Assembly (NCBI GenBank): GCA_007131435.1
Contig: SLQM01000164.1
Span: 1 to 5,181 of the forward strand
DNA from: Syntrophomonadaceae bacterium
GTDB lineage: Bacteria; Bacillota; Dethiobacteria; DTU022
Reading direction: 5' to 3'
Length of the DNA: 5,181 nucleotides
Position 1 is the first letter of the stretch; each line of letters opens with the position of its first letter. Under the pieces are notes generated by a model. It was not told the origin of the DNA. It searched no databases and saw only the letters and a program-made list of their open reading frames with translations. The translations under genes and the position numbers were made by a program. Below are positions 1 to 5,181 of the stretch, in pieces.

Positions 1-117
1 GCCGTTAACGGTTTCTTTCGTTACCCAATCTATTTCAACTTCATCCAGCCTGCTTTTAGAGATAAACTCAAGCACTTTCGCTGTGTACGAAAGAACTAGG
101 TCATTACCTGGAAGCAT
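1..117 (-). CDS. N-terminal fragment of an unrecognised protein (runs off the window)
   Basis: An open frame begins with ATG at 117 and stays open for 39 codons to the window edge, so only the N-terminus is visible. The start is supported by AAGGA at 126-130, eight bases upstream, and by a candidate promoter at 172-200. The visible protein begins MLPGNDLVLSYTAKVLEF and continues with a charged, probably helical stretch and then a short segment around IDWVTKETVNG. There is no signal peptide or membrane segment in this part. I do not recognise the family and assign no function. It lies 194 bases downstream of the prenyltransferase stop on the same strand. It could be read through from that operon or be transcribed from its own promoter. 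That it is a real gene is fairly likely from the start signals and unbroken frame, but the piece is short. Confidence 0.6.
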   Translation of the reverse strand, partial: MLPGNDLVLSYTAKVLEFISKSRLDEVEIDWVTKETVNG

Positions 118-311
118 GATTTTTATCCTTTTCGCGAGTAGTTTTTGGCAACACGTAAATAAAACTTTATCAATAAATTAACATGCAAATGTAATGCCAA
201 TAGTGTAGCTCATAACTGCTGTGGAAAATAGAGTGAAACGCGGGTTCCTGTTATCAATTGTGAGAATAAGAACATGCTGTTTCTAATTATTAAGAAGAGA
301 TTAATGACTTG
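118..311. other. AT-rich intergenic region between the prenyltransferase and the partial gene
   Basis: This 194-base gap holds the ribosome binding site and candidate promoter of the partial gene. I looked for an intrinsic terminator after the prenyltransferase stop codon (312-314). The best hairpin on the minus strand is a weak six-pair stem (AGAAACA / TGTTCT with one bulged base, near 271-286) without a following U-run, so no convincing terminator is seen. No tRNA, small ORF with a ribosome site, or repeat array is visible. Confidence 0.6.
172..200 (-). promoter_or_regulatory. Candidate sigma-70-type promoter for the partial gene at 1-117
   Basis: On the minus strand TTGGCA (195-200, five of six bases matching the -35 consensus) is followed after exactly 17 bases by TTTATT (172-177, four of six matching the -10 consensus). 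This would start transcription near 165 and give a leader of about 48 bases before the ATG at 117. The spacer holds an imperfect inverted repeat, ACAT-GCAA-ATGT (181-192), which could be an operator. The region is AT-rich, so chance matches are easy; this is a prediction from sequence only. Confidence 0.35.
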
Positions 312-1247
312 CTATTTGAATAGCAGGGGAAGCAGTGTGGCTATAATTATAGATAGTCCTGTTAACTGGTAGGTCTGAATAGTTTTCAAATTTGCCTCAA
401 CTAGCCTTGGTATATCATCGTAATGAATCCGGGCAACTAATATGGCCCTGTAGACAAGGGGCATGGTAACAAAACTAAAAAGCCAGAAAATGTTGCTGCT
501 AGCGATAGCCAGGATAATAAACAGCAGGTATGAAAGCCCAAAGAGAGCAGCATAAACATTTACCCCATTTTTCTTGCCCAGCCGGACAACACCGTTCATT
601 TTTCCGCCTTTTTTGTCAGCCTCGTAGTCCGGGTACTGGTTAATCCAAAGCACGTTGGCAATTAAGAGGCCAAGGGGAAGAGACGCAAGTACAACTTCGA
701 CTGTAATGGTATGTGTTTGCACTAAAAAAGCCCCTACCGTGATTAGAGGCCCAAAAGTGAATCCAACAACCAGTTCTCCCAGACCACGGTAAGCAAACTT
801 GAAGGGGGGCAAACTGTAAAAGAGGGCGAAAAAAACACCTGCCAGGCCAAACCAGATAATGTTAAATTCTCGGAAGGCAACAATATATAAGCCAATCAGG
901 CAGCCCAGGATTACAGTTATGATACCGATAACCAGGTTTTCCTGCAGTGTCAGTTTGCCATCAATAATGGTTTTCTTACCGCCGCTGAAAGGAGTTCTTT
1001 TTTCAGGGGTAACATAGCGGTCGACCCCGCTAAGGTAATCTATATATTCATTAATGGCGTTTTTACCAGTTTCCAGCAAGTAAATAGCGACAGCGCCCAA
1101 CACAAACCATGAAATACTGAAAGAGCCCTGGTAGGCATAAGCCATTGCCCCGCCCACCAGCATCGGAACGGTTGAGGCAATCCATATTTTGGGATCGGCA
1201 ATTTGCCAGAACCCATTCCAAATTCTCGAGGTATCGCTGCCTGGCAT
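312..1247 (-). CDS. UbiA-family membrane prenyltransferase, MenA-like
   Basis: The 311-residue protein belongs to the UbiA superfamily, integral membrane enzymes that transfer a polyprenyl chain from its diphosphate to an aromatic or other acceptor. The first Asp-rich motif is N66-E67-Y-I-D70-YLSG-V-D76 and the second is N203-Q-Y-P-D207-YEA-D211. These acidic residues bind magnesium and the prenyl diphosphate in the family. Supporting features are TPFSGGKK (85-92), YSLPPFKFAYRGLGELVVG (144-162), and about nine hydrophobic segments (roughly 23-42, 46-61, 105-125, 130-147, 157-176, 181-202, 230-250, 252-273, 290-310). The length suits the family. The order of motifs and the SGG and GLGE segments are closest to MenA (1,4-dihydroxy-2-naphthoate prenyltransferase), which suggests menaquinone synthesis, but no other men or mqn gene is present to confirm the acceptor. 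The start at 1247 is well set by AAGGAG at 1255-1260 with a seven-base spacer. The gene begins 14 bases after the aspartate kinase stop, so the two are very probably co-transcribed. The family is secure; the substrate is not. Confidence 0.9.
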   Translation of the reverse strand: MPGSDTSRIWNGFWQIADPKIWIASTVPMLVGGAMAYAYQGSFSISWFVLGAVAIYLLETGKNAINEYIDYLSGVDRYVTPEKRTPFSGGKKTIIDGKLTLQENLVIGIITVILGCLIGLYIVAFREFNIIWFGLAGVFFALFYSLPPFKFAYRGLGELVVGFTFGPLITVGAFLVQTHTITVEVVLASLPLGLLIANVLWINQYPDYEADKKGGKMNGVVRLGKKNGVNVYAALFGLSYLLFIILAIASSNIFWLFSFVTMPLVYRAILVARIHYDDIPRLVEANLKTIQTYQLTGLSIIIATLLPLLFK

Positions 1248-1254
1248 GGCTTAT

Positions 1255-1260
1255 CTCCTT
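1255..1260 (-). promoter_or_regulatory. Ribosome binding site of the prenyltransferase gene
   Basis: AAGGAG on the minus strand lies seven bases before the ATG at 1247 and within the 14-base gap after the aspartate kinase stop (1262-1264). Its closeness to that stop fits translational coupling or reinitiation between the two genes. Confidence 0.8.
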
Positions 1261-1261
1261 T

Positions 1262-1756
1262 TTATTTTCTTTCTTCTTTCACATTGTCCAGGCCAAAGGC
1301 TTTATGGATTGCACGGACTGCCAATTCGCCATATTTTTCTTCAATTACGCAGGAAATGCGATATTCAGACGTACTGATCATTTCAATGTTAATATTTTCA
1401 GCAGAAAGGGAATGAAACATTTTAGCCGCCACGCCGGGATTAGTTTTAATTCCTATACCTACGGCAGATACTTTGACTATGTTGTTAGACGCGAGCATTT
1501 CAGAGGCGTTAATATCATTGGCTTCTCTTTCAACCAGTTCTTTGGCTTTTTCCAGGTCTGTTGTTGGAACAGTAAAAGTAAAATCTGCAAATCCGTCAAT
1601 GCTGGCATTCTGGATAATCATGTCAACATTAATTGCAGCATCGGCCAGGGGGGCCAAAATTTTATATGCAATTCCCGGGCGGTCGGGAACCCTGATTAAC
1701 GAAATTTTAGAAACATTTTTTTCCAGGGTTACACCTTTTATAATTGAGTTTTCCAT
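1262..1756 (-). CDS. Nested in-frame aspartate kinase beta (regulatory) subunit
   Basis: Inside the aspartate kinase gene, in the same frame, an ATG at 1756 (Met247 of the alpha chain, starting MENSIIKGV) is preceded by a perfect AGGAGG at 1762-1767 with a five-base spacer. Translation from here would give a 164-residue protein holding only the two ACT domains and lacking the kinase domain. Aspartokinase II of Bacillus subtilis and the Corynebacterium glutamicum enzyme are known alpha2-beta2 proteins whose beta subunit arises from just such an internal start, at nearly the same place and with nearly the same length (about 160-170 residues). The beta chain would bind the inhibitory amino acid at the interface with alpha. 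The ribosome site is stronger than the one that starts the full-length chain. The coding constraint here (Glu-Glu-Glu-Val-Met) can itself produce GAGGAGG-like DNA, so expression is inferred rather than shown. Confidence 0.7.
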   Translation of the reverse strand: MENSIIKGVTLEKNVSKISLIRVPDRPGIAYKILAPLADAAINVDMIIQNASIDGFADFTFTVPTTDLEKAKELVEREANDINASEMLASNNIVKVSAVGIGIKTNPGVAAKMFHSLSAENINIEMISTSEYRISCVIEEKYGELAVRAIHKAFGLDNVKEERK

Positions 1757-2494
1757 GACTTCCTCCTCGTTAACTATCCAGGTTTGCTTGTTTCCTCCAA
1801 ATGAAGACTTAACAACCAGAGGAACCTGGTATTTTTGGGCCAGTTCGACGGAACGGCTGTGAAGTATTTTTGCCCCCAGGCCGGCAAGCTCGAGCATTTC
1901 CTGGTAGGAGATACGCTTCAGGTGCCTCGCACGGGGGCATATACCTGGATCGGCGGTATATACGCCGTCAACATCGGTATATATCTCACAGCAGTCAGCT
2001 TTTAAAGCAGCAGCCAGGGCTACAGCGGTTGTATCTGATCCTCCCCGCCCCAGGGTTGTTATGCTGCCATCTTCATTTACTCCCTGGAAGCCGGCAACAA
2101 TGGGGATCATACCTTCATCCAGTGCACTTTTAATAGTTTCTGTATGCAGGTCGGTTATACGGGCTTTAGTGTGGACATTGTCGGTTATCAGGGGTAGTTG
2201 GAGACCCATGAATGATTTAGATCTATGGCCCAGGCTCTCCAGCGTTATTGCCATTAATGCTGAGCAGACCTGCTCACCGGTTGCAACAAGGGCATCCTGC
2301 TCCCGGCCCGGCGGGTTGTGGCTTATTTCTGCCGCCAGGTTTAATAACCTGTCCGTTTCTCCACCCATAGCCGAAACAACTACCGCTACGCTGTTACCCA
2401 TTATCTTTGAGGTGGCTATGCCCATTGCTACCCGCCTGATATGATCTATAGATGCTACCGATGAGCCGCCGTACTTTTGAACAATCAATGGCAT
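1262..2494 (-). CDS. lysC: Aspartate kinase (monofunctional, two ACT domains), alpha subunit
   Basis: This enzyme phosphorylates L-aspartate with ATP, the first step toward lysine, threonine, methionine and diaminopimelate. From the ATG at 2494 it has 410 residues, the usual length for monofunctional Firmicutes and actinobacterial enzymes. The amino acid kinase domain spans about 1-240: KYGGSS (7-12), VSAMGGETD (40-48), ATGEQ (71-75), TLGRGGSDTTAVALAAAL (147-164) and YTDVDGVYTADP (172-183). Two ACT domains follow: about 260-335 (with VPDRPGIAYKI and DMIIQN) and about 340-405 (with NPGVAAKMF and IEMISTSEYRIS). ACT domains of this class bind lysine, alone or with threonine, for feedback inhibition. 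The frame also opens at a GTG at 2503, but the only ribosome site, AAAGGTG at 2505-2511, is one base from that GTG and ten from the ATG, so the ATG is preferred. It lies 87 bases after the dehydratase subunit gene and 14 before the prenyltransferase gene. No lysine riboswitch fits in the short leader. No asd, dapA or lysA neighbour is present. Confidence 0.95.
   Translation of the reverse strand: MPLIVQKYGGSSVASIDHIRRVAMGIATSKIMGNSVAVVVSAMGGETDRLLNLAAEISHNPPGREQDALVATGEQVCSALMAITLESLGHRSKSFMGLQLPLITDNVHTKARITDLHTETIKSALDEGMIPIVAGFQGVNEDGSITTLGRGGSDTTAVALAAALKADCCEIYTDVDGVYTADPGICPRARHLKRISYQEMLELAGLGAKILHSRSVELAQKYQVPLVVKSSFGGNKQTWIVNEEEVMENSIIKGVTLEKNVSKISLIRVPDRPGIAYKILAPLADAAINVDMIIQNASIDGFADFTFTVPTTDLEKAKELVEREANDINASEMLASNNIVKVSAVGIGIKTNPGVAAKMFHSLSAENINIEMISTSEYRISCVIEEKYGELAVRAIHKAFGLDNVKEERK
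1762..1767 (-). promoter_or_regulatory. Internal ribosome binding site within lysC
   Basis: A perfect AGGAGG (GAGGAGG including base 1768) sits five bases upstream of the in-frame ATG at 1756, at the linker between the kinase and ACT domains. Position and strength match the internal initiation sites known from alpha2-beta2 aspartokinases. Confidence 0.7.
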
Positions 2495-2504
2495 AAATAT
2501 CACG

Positions 2505-2511
2505 CACCTTT
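2505..2511 (-). promoter_or_regulatory. Ribosome binding site that sets the aspartate kinase start
   Basis: AAAGGTG on the minus strand ends ten bases before the ATG at 2494 and only one base before the in-frame GTG at 2503. A one-base spacer cannot work for initiation, so this site selects the ATG and trims three residues from the longest reading frame. The match to the anti-Shine-Dalgarno is only moderate. Confidence 0.6.
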
Positions 2512-2581
2512 GCTGCAGCTGCTTTTTTTAAAAATGAATGTTACTATTTTCTCATATTTAAGGTGGTGATACAAGAAAAAT

Positions 2582-3697
2582 TTACAGCATTTCAATAAAA
2601 GCCTGCAGCCTGGTTCTTATTGAACCGGCTGGTTCAAAACTGTAATTGTCATCTATCAGCAAAAAAGGTACTCTCTCTTTTTTCAACAGGTCTCGTAAAT
2701 CGGGGTAATCAAATTTATGAGGATCACAAAATGATATACAGTAACCAACCACACCATTAACCCTGTATTCACGCGCACGCTCCAAGAGATAGTCGAAACG
2801 TTTAACTCCCGGGCCCCTGTCTGTGCGGGGGCACTGGAAATTTTCGAAATAATGGCTGGTCAATCCATCATATAAATCATCTGTGAGCGGGATATCTTTA
2901 TCCCACACCCTGGTGCCGATACAGGTGTCATCTGTTATAACAGTTCCGCCTGTTTCTTCAATCATTTTGAATAGAGAAGGGTCATCCATGATGCTGCCCC
3001 AGATCATGATCCGCGGTTTGGGTTCTTTGCCGGCTTCGCGATTTTCCGCTTCAGCAAGTTTTTCTTCCAGTACCTTTCTAAACTGTTCCGCAGGCAGTGT
3101 GCCTCCGTCTATTAATAGCTCAATTATTTCGCTTCCTTCAAACAGTGGTTTATCCTCTTTACGCATATTGTAAAGCTTCCTGATTAGCTTGCGGTTCAGG
3201 TTGCTGTTATCAATAGCTTTTCTTAGGCTTTCATTAGTGATTTCATTGCCCGTGTATTTTTCAAGGCTTTCTTTAAAAAAGCCCAGTTCTCTTTTAAAAA
3301 AACGCTTTGACCAGGGGGTAAGCTGGTGGGGGACATTAAACATGTATGAATATGCAAGGGGATGGTAATAGGTCCAAATACCGTAAAGTCTTTGCACCAT
3401 ATCGCAGCTATGTGATATTACAAGGCCATCCAGGTAATCAAGTTCACCTTTTACTGCCCTGGCCAGGATGTTTCGTACATAGGTGCATCCGTATGGCTCA
3501 ACATAGGCATCAGCTGCAGAGTTGTCTGCCCCGGGTATGCCGGTAATCCTGTAAGGCAGTGCTCCTGCTGCAGCTATTAGTTCTGGTGGTGCAAAACAGC
3601 AGATATAGCCGATAACAGGCATTCCGCTTTCTGTTTTCAGCTTAACGATCATCTCTTCGTTCCTCGTGCTTATCGCCTGTTTACTATTAACTGTCAT
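2582..3697 (-). CDS. 2-hydroxyacyl-CoA dehydratase / benzoyl-CoA reductase family protein, BcrC/HgdB-type subunit
   Basis: This 371-residue protein belongs to the HGD-D family (2-hydroxyglutaryl-CoA dehydratase D-component, BcrC and relatives), cytoplasmic subunits that carry a [4Fe-4S] cluster and use a low-potential electron to dehydrate (R)-2-hydroxyacyl-CoA or reduce aromatic acyl-CoA. Family signatures are GYICCFAPPELIAAAG (30-45), GCTYVRNILA (70-79), LDGLVISHSCDMVQRLYGIW (89-108), VVGYCISFCDPHKFDYPDL (316-334), a PFLLIDDNY segment (344-352) and the C-terminal TRLQAFIEML (362-371). Likely cluster ligands are among Cys34, Cys71 and Cys98; Cys33, 259, 289, 320 and 324 are also present. The length suits BcrC-type subunits. 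The gene starts directly after the stop of the 444-residue partner with no spacer. Its ribosome site (AAGGGG, 3707-3712, nine bases before the ATG) lies inside the end of that partner gene, implying translational coupling and a heteromeric enzyme. The substrate cannot be told from sequence by eye; dehydratase and aromatic reductase roles are both open. Confidence 0.88.
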   Translation of the reverse strand: MTVNSKQAISTRNEEMIVKLKTESGMPVIGYICCFAPPELIAAAGALPYRITGIPGADNSAADAYVEPYGCTYVRNILARAVKGELDYLDGLVISHSCDMVQRLYGIWTYYHPLAYSYMFNVPHQLTPWSKRFFKRELGFFKESLEKYTGNEITNESLRKAIDNSNLNRKLIRKLYNMRKEDKPLFEGSEIIELLIDGGTLPAEQFRKVLEEKLAEAENREAGKEPKPRIMIWGSIMDDPSLFKMIEETGGTVITDDTCIGTRVWDKDIPLTDDLYDGLTSHYFENFQCPRTDRGPGVKRFDYLLERAREYRVNGVVGYCISFCDPHKFDYPDLRDLLKKERVPFLLIDDNYSFEPAGSIRTRLQAFIEML

Positions 3698-5032
3698 TTA
3701 TCTTGCCCCCTTTTCAGCCTTGTCCATTGTCTCCAGGAAAGCATGCAGCCTGGTTTTGATCTGCGCATCAGACCATAATCTTGGATCGGCCATGTCGCTT
3801 TCAAAGATTAGTGAAGGTACGCCAATCTCGGACAGCCTGTTTTTGGTATGGACTTCACCAAATGAAACTGCCCTGCAGGAGCGGGTCAGGTGCATAATAG
3901 CCCCGTTCAAGCTAAAATCATCTACCAGTTCTTCCAGGAGGCTGCTGCCGGAAAAACCGCCGAACACAGCAGGATTACACAGCTCGGGCATTGTTTCTGC
4001 TCCGTAATCGTGCATTTTTACTGCCCTCTGCCAGGTTCGCCTGACGATTGCCTCCAGGGGGTCACTCAGGTCAACTTCAAAATAATCACCAACATTATAG
4101 GTAGATTCATATGCAAAAACAGCGCCCAGGGATTCAAGATAATTAAAAATACCCATGTTGAACCATGGCGGCAGGCCGAACCAGATTAAACGGTATTTCT
4201 CTTCTTCAACAATGCCTACTCCCCGCTCAACCCTGTCCTTAACTTCTGCATACATTTCCCTGTAAAAATCAACCGCTTCCTGGTCGCCCACCAGGTACAT
4301 CTGGGGGATAATGGAATGAAAATAGTCGGTTGATCCCATGGGGCAGGGAACTGCTTTTCTTAGAGCAAGTGTATCTCGCCAGTATGCAAGGGCTTCGTGA
4401 GACAGTGCCAATATTTCGCGCAGCAGGTCCAAATCGAGTTTCTTCCCGGTATGCTTCTCTAAGAAGTTAATCTGGCCGGAGAGGTCCTCACGCAGCAGGG
4501 AAAGGTAATGTTCTTCGATGCGCGGATCGCGAGGATCAATATCCCAGGGCGGGGCTAATGGGTCGCTGCTGTAGACGGGCACATCGAAGAAACGGGTGGC
4601 TATAGACTGGAACCACTTCCAGCGCGGTTCGCAGATAAATCCTGAACCAAGCAGCATGGCCGGAGTGCCCATCCCACCGGGCAGTGGAGATTCTTCAGGC
4701 GCTTCCCCGGTTTCCTTGAACAACTTGCAGTAACCCATGGTATTGGTCACATAAGAGCAGAGCTCCTGGGAATAACCATCACCTTCGGCTACCTCGATAA
4801 ATTTTGGCGCAACCAGCCTGCTGGCGCACATCGTCCCAAAGTTTTCAGGCCATTCAAAAAGCAGGTCGAATGCTTTTAGCAGCTCTGGCGGCACTCCCAC
4901 CATGCACCAGGCAAGGGGTTCGTTGCTGAATCTTCTCTCCATCTGCCGCATAAAAAAACGGGGAAGCATCTCTTTCATTTTTGCCGTTGTTTCAAGATGT
5001 CTCTTTGCCCTGCTCATTTCACTATGACTCAT
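3698..5032 (-). CDS. 2-hydroxyacyl-CoA dehydratase / benzoyl-CoA reductase family protein, BcrB-type subunit
   Basis: This 444-residue protein is the larger partner of the iron-sulfur dehydratase/reductase encoded just downstream. It shows the same family layout in diverged form: AWCMVGVPPELLKAFDLL (41-58), ELCSYVTNTMGYC (90-102), GSGFICEPRWKWFQSIATRF (129-148) followed by a proline-rich DPLAPPWDIDP (157-167), and a C-terminal block with TRSCRAVSFGE (383-393), GVPSLIFESDMADPRLW (404-420) and KTRLHAFLETM (426-436). The SC..G and D-x-x-D-x-R pattern and the length resemble benzoyl-CoA reductase subunit B more than the shorter HgdA/HadB subunits. Candidate cluster cysteines are Cys43, Cys92 or Cys102, and Cys134; Cys386 is in the conserved C-terminal block. 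There is no signal peptide or membrane segment, so it is cytoplasmic. The start at 5032 has AGGAGG at 5040-5045 with a seven-base spacer; the ATG at 5037 is out of frame and too close. It appears to be the first gene of the visible operon. The required ATPase activator is not in the window. Family secure, substrate unknown. Confidence 0.88.
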   Translation of the reverse strand: MSHSEMSRAKRHLETTAKMKEMLPRFFMRQMERRFSNEPLAWCMVGVPPELLKAFDLLFEWPENFGTMCASRLVAPKFIEVAEGDGYSQELCSYVTNTMGYCKLFKETGEAPEESPLPGGMGTPAMLLGSGFICEPRWKWFQSIATRFFDVPVYSSDPLAPPWDIDPRDPRIEEHYLSLLREDLSGQINFLEKHTGKKLDLDLLREILALSHEALAYWRDTLALRKAVPCPMGSTDYFHSIIPQMYLVGDQEAVDFYREMYAEVKDRVERGVGIVEEEKYRLIWFGLPPWFNMGIFNYLESLGAVFAYESTYNVGDYFEVDLSDPLEAIVRRTWQRAVKMHDYGAETMPELCNPAVFGGFSGSSLLEELVDDFSLNGAIMHLTRSCRAVSFGEVHTKNRLSEIGVPSLIFESDMADPRLWSDAQIKTRLHAFLETMDKAEKGAR

Positions 5033-5039
5033 GCCATGG

Positions 5040-5045
5040 CCTCCT
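5040..5045 (-). promoter_or_regulatory. Ribosome binding site of the BcrB-type subunit gene
   Basis: A perfect AGGAGG on the minus strand, seven bases before the ATG at 5032. A second ATG at 5037, in another frame, is only two bases from this site and would read ATG-GCA-TGA, so it is not a competing gene start. Confidence 0.8.
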
Positions 5046-5064
5046 AAAAAATAAACTGATGAGC

Positions 5065-5093
5065 ATTATTCTTTGTGTTGAGCTAAATGTCCT
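5065..5093 (-). promoter_or_regulatory. Candidate promoter of the dehydratase operon
   Basis: On the minus strand AGGACA (5088-5093, four of six -35 bases) and AATAAT (5065-5070, five of six -10 bases) are separated by exactly 17 bases, predicting a start near 5058 and a leader of about 26 bases. An alternative pair is TTGACT (5105-5110) with a 17-base spacer and a poor -10 TTTAGC (5082-5087). The operon could also begin further upstream, outside the window. Confidence 0.35.
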
Positions 5094-5150
5094 GCTTCCG
5101 AATGAGTCAACCTTTCCCGTCCCTGTCTCATCCATCTGCCCCGCTGCTGA

Positions 5151-5179
5151 TTGACACAGGCCGGCCTACGTGCTACCTT
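5151..5179 (+). promoter_or_regulatory. Possible divergent promoter at the right edge
   Basis: On the plus strand a perfect -35 hexamer TTGACA (5151-5156) is followed after 17 bases by TACCTT (5174-5179), only three of six -10 bases. The spacer contains the 10-base perfect palindrome AGGCCGGCCT (5158-5167). If real it would drive a gene to the right of the window, back to back with the dehydratase operon. The weak -10 and the cut-off context keep this tentative. Confidence 0.18.
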
Positions 5180-5181
5180 TA

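Noticed and set aside
1145..1699. Plus-strand open frame of 184 codons overlapping the aspartate kinase and prenyltransferase genes.
   Set aside because: It lies antisense to two well-supported genes, its translation has no recognisable motif, and it reads across the junction between two unrelated proteins. It is a shadow frame.
2495..2503. GTG at 2503 as the start of aspartate kinase, adding three residues.
   Set aside because: The only ribosome site (2505-2511) would be one base from the GTG but ten from the ATG at 2494, and the family normally begins just a few residues before the KYGGSS motif.
2495..2581. A separate promoter or lysine riboswitch in the 87-base gap before aspartate kinase, and a terminator at GCTGCAGCTGC followed by a T-run (2512-2529, plus strand).
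   Set aside because: The best promoter pair (TTGTAT at 2569-2574 and GAAAAT at 2546-2551) matches poorly. The gap is far too short for a lysine riboswitch. The GC palindrome lacks a loop for a hairpin, and its T-run faces the strand that carries no gene.
2597..3762. Near-identical DNA at about 2600-2614 and 3740-3756 (both contain GCAGCCTGGTT).
   Set aside because: Both encode the shared C-terminal TRLxAF motif of the two paralogous dehydratase subunits, so this is family homology rather than a separate repeat element.
5066..5179. Minus-strand open frame of 37 codons entering from the right edge and ending with TAA at 5066-5068, 33 bases before the BcrB-type gene.
   Set aside because: It could be the tail of an upstream gene, but the peptide is Arg/Gln/His-rich with no recognisable domain, and its stop overlaps the candidate -10 box. 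One frame staying open for 37 codons in a GC-rich stretch is not enough evidence.

Overview
The window carries five genes, all read from the minus strand, so transcription runs from high to low coordinates. Strong Shine-Dalgarno sequences, moderate GC and a pair of oxygen-sensitive 2-hydroxyacyl-CoA dehydratase/benzoyl-CoA reductase family proteins suggest an anaerobic bacterium. It is most likely a Clostridia-like member of the Firmicutes, perhaps syntrophic or fermentative. This is inference from gene content; no rRNA or marker gene is present.

In transcription order: (1) 5033-5181 is a leader region with a candidate promoter. (2) 3698-5032 encodes a 444-residue dehydratase/reductase subunit resembling BcrB-type proteins. 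(3) 2582-3697 encodes a 371-residue BcrC/HgdB-type partner, joined to the first gene with no spacer (TAA immediately followed by ATG). (4) After an 87-base gap, 1262-2494 encodes a monofunctional aspartate kinase with two C-terminal ACT domains. Inside it, at 1756, is a well-placed ATG behind a perfect AGGAGG, predicting a separate 164-residue regulatory beta subunit as in the Bacillus subtilis aspartokinase II type. (5) After 14 bases, 312-1247 encodes a UbiA-family membrane prenyltransferase closest in motifs to MenA. (6) 118-311 is a non-coding, AT-rich gap with a candidate promoter. (7) 1-117 is the first 39 codons of an unrecognised protein that runs off the window.

The two dehydratase subunits should form one cytoplasmic iron-sulfur enzyme that needs an ATP-driven activator (HgdC/HadI or BcrA/D type), and no such activator is encoded here. 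Aspartate kinase feeds the lysine/threonine/methionine pathway and the prenyltransferase probably makes a membrane quinone precursor. They share no obvious pathway with each other or with the dehydratase pair, so the cluster may be co-transcription of convenience or a link not yet understood. I see no mobile element, CRISPR array, tRNA or rRNA. The most defensible points for follow-up are the nested aspartokinase start and the orphan dehydratase pair.
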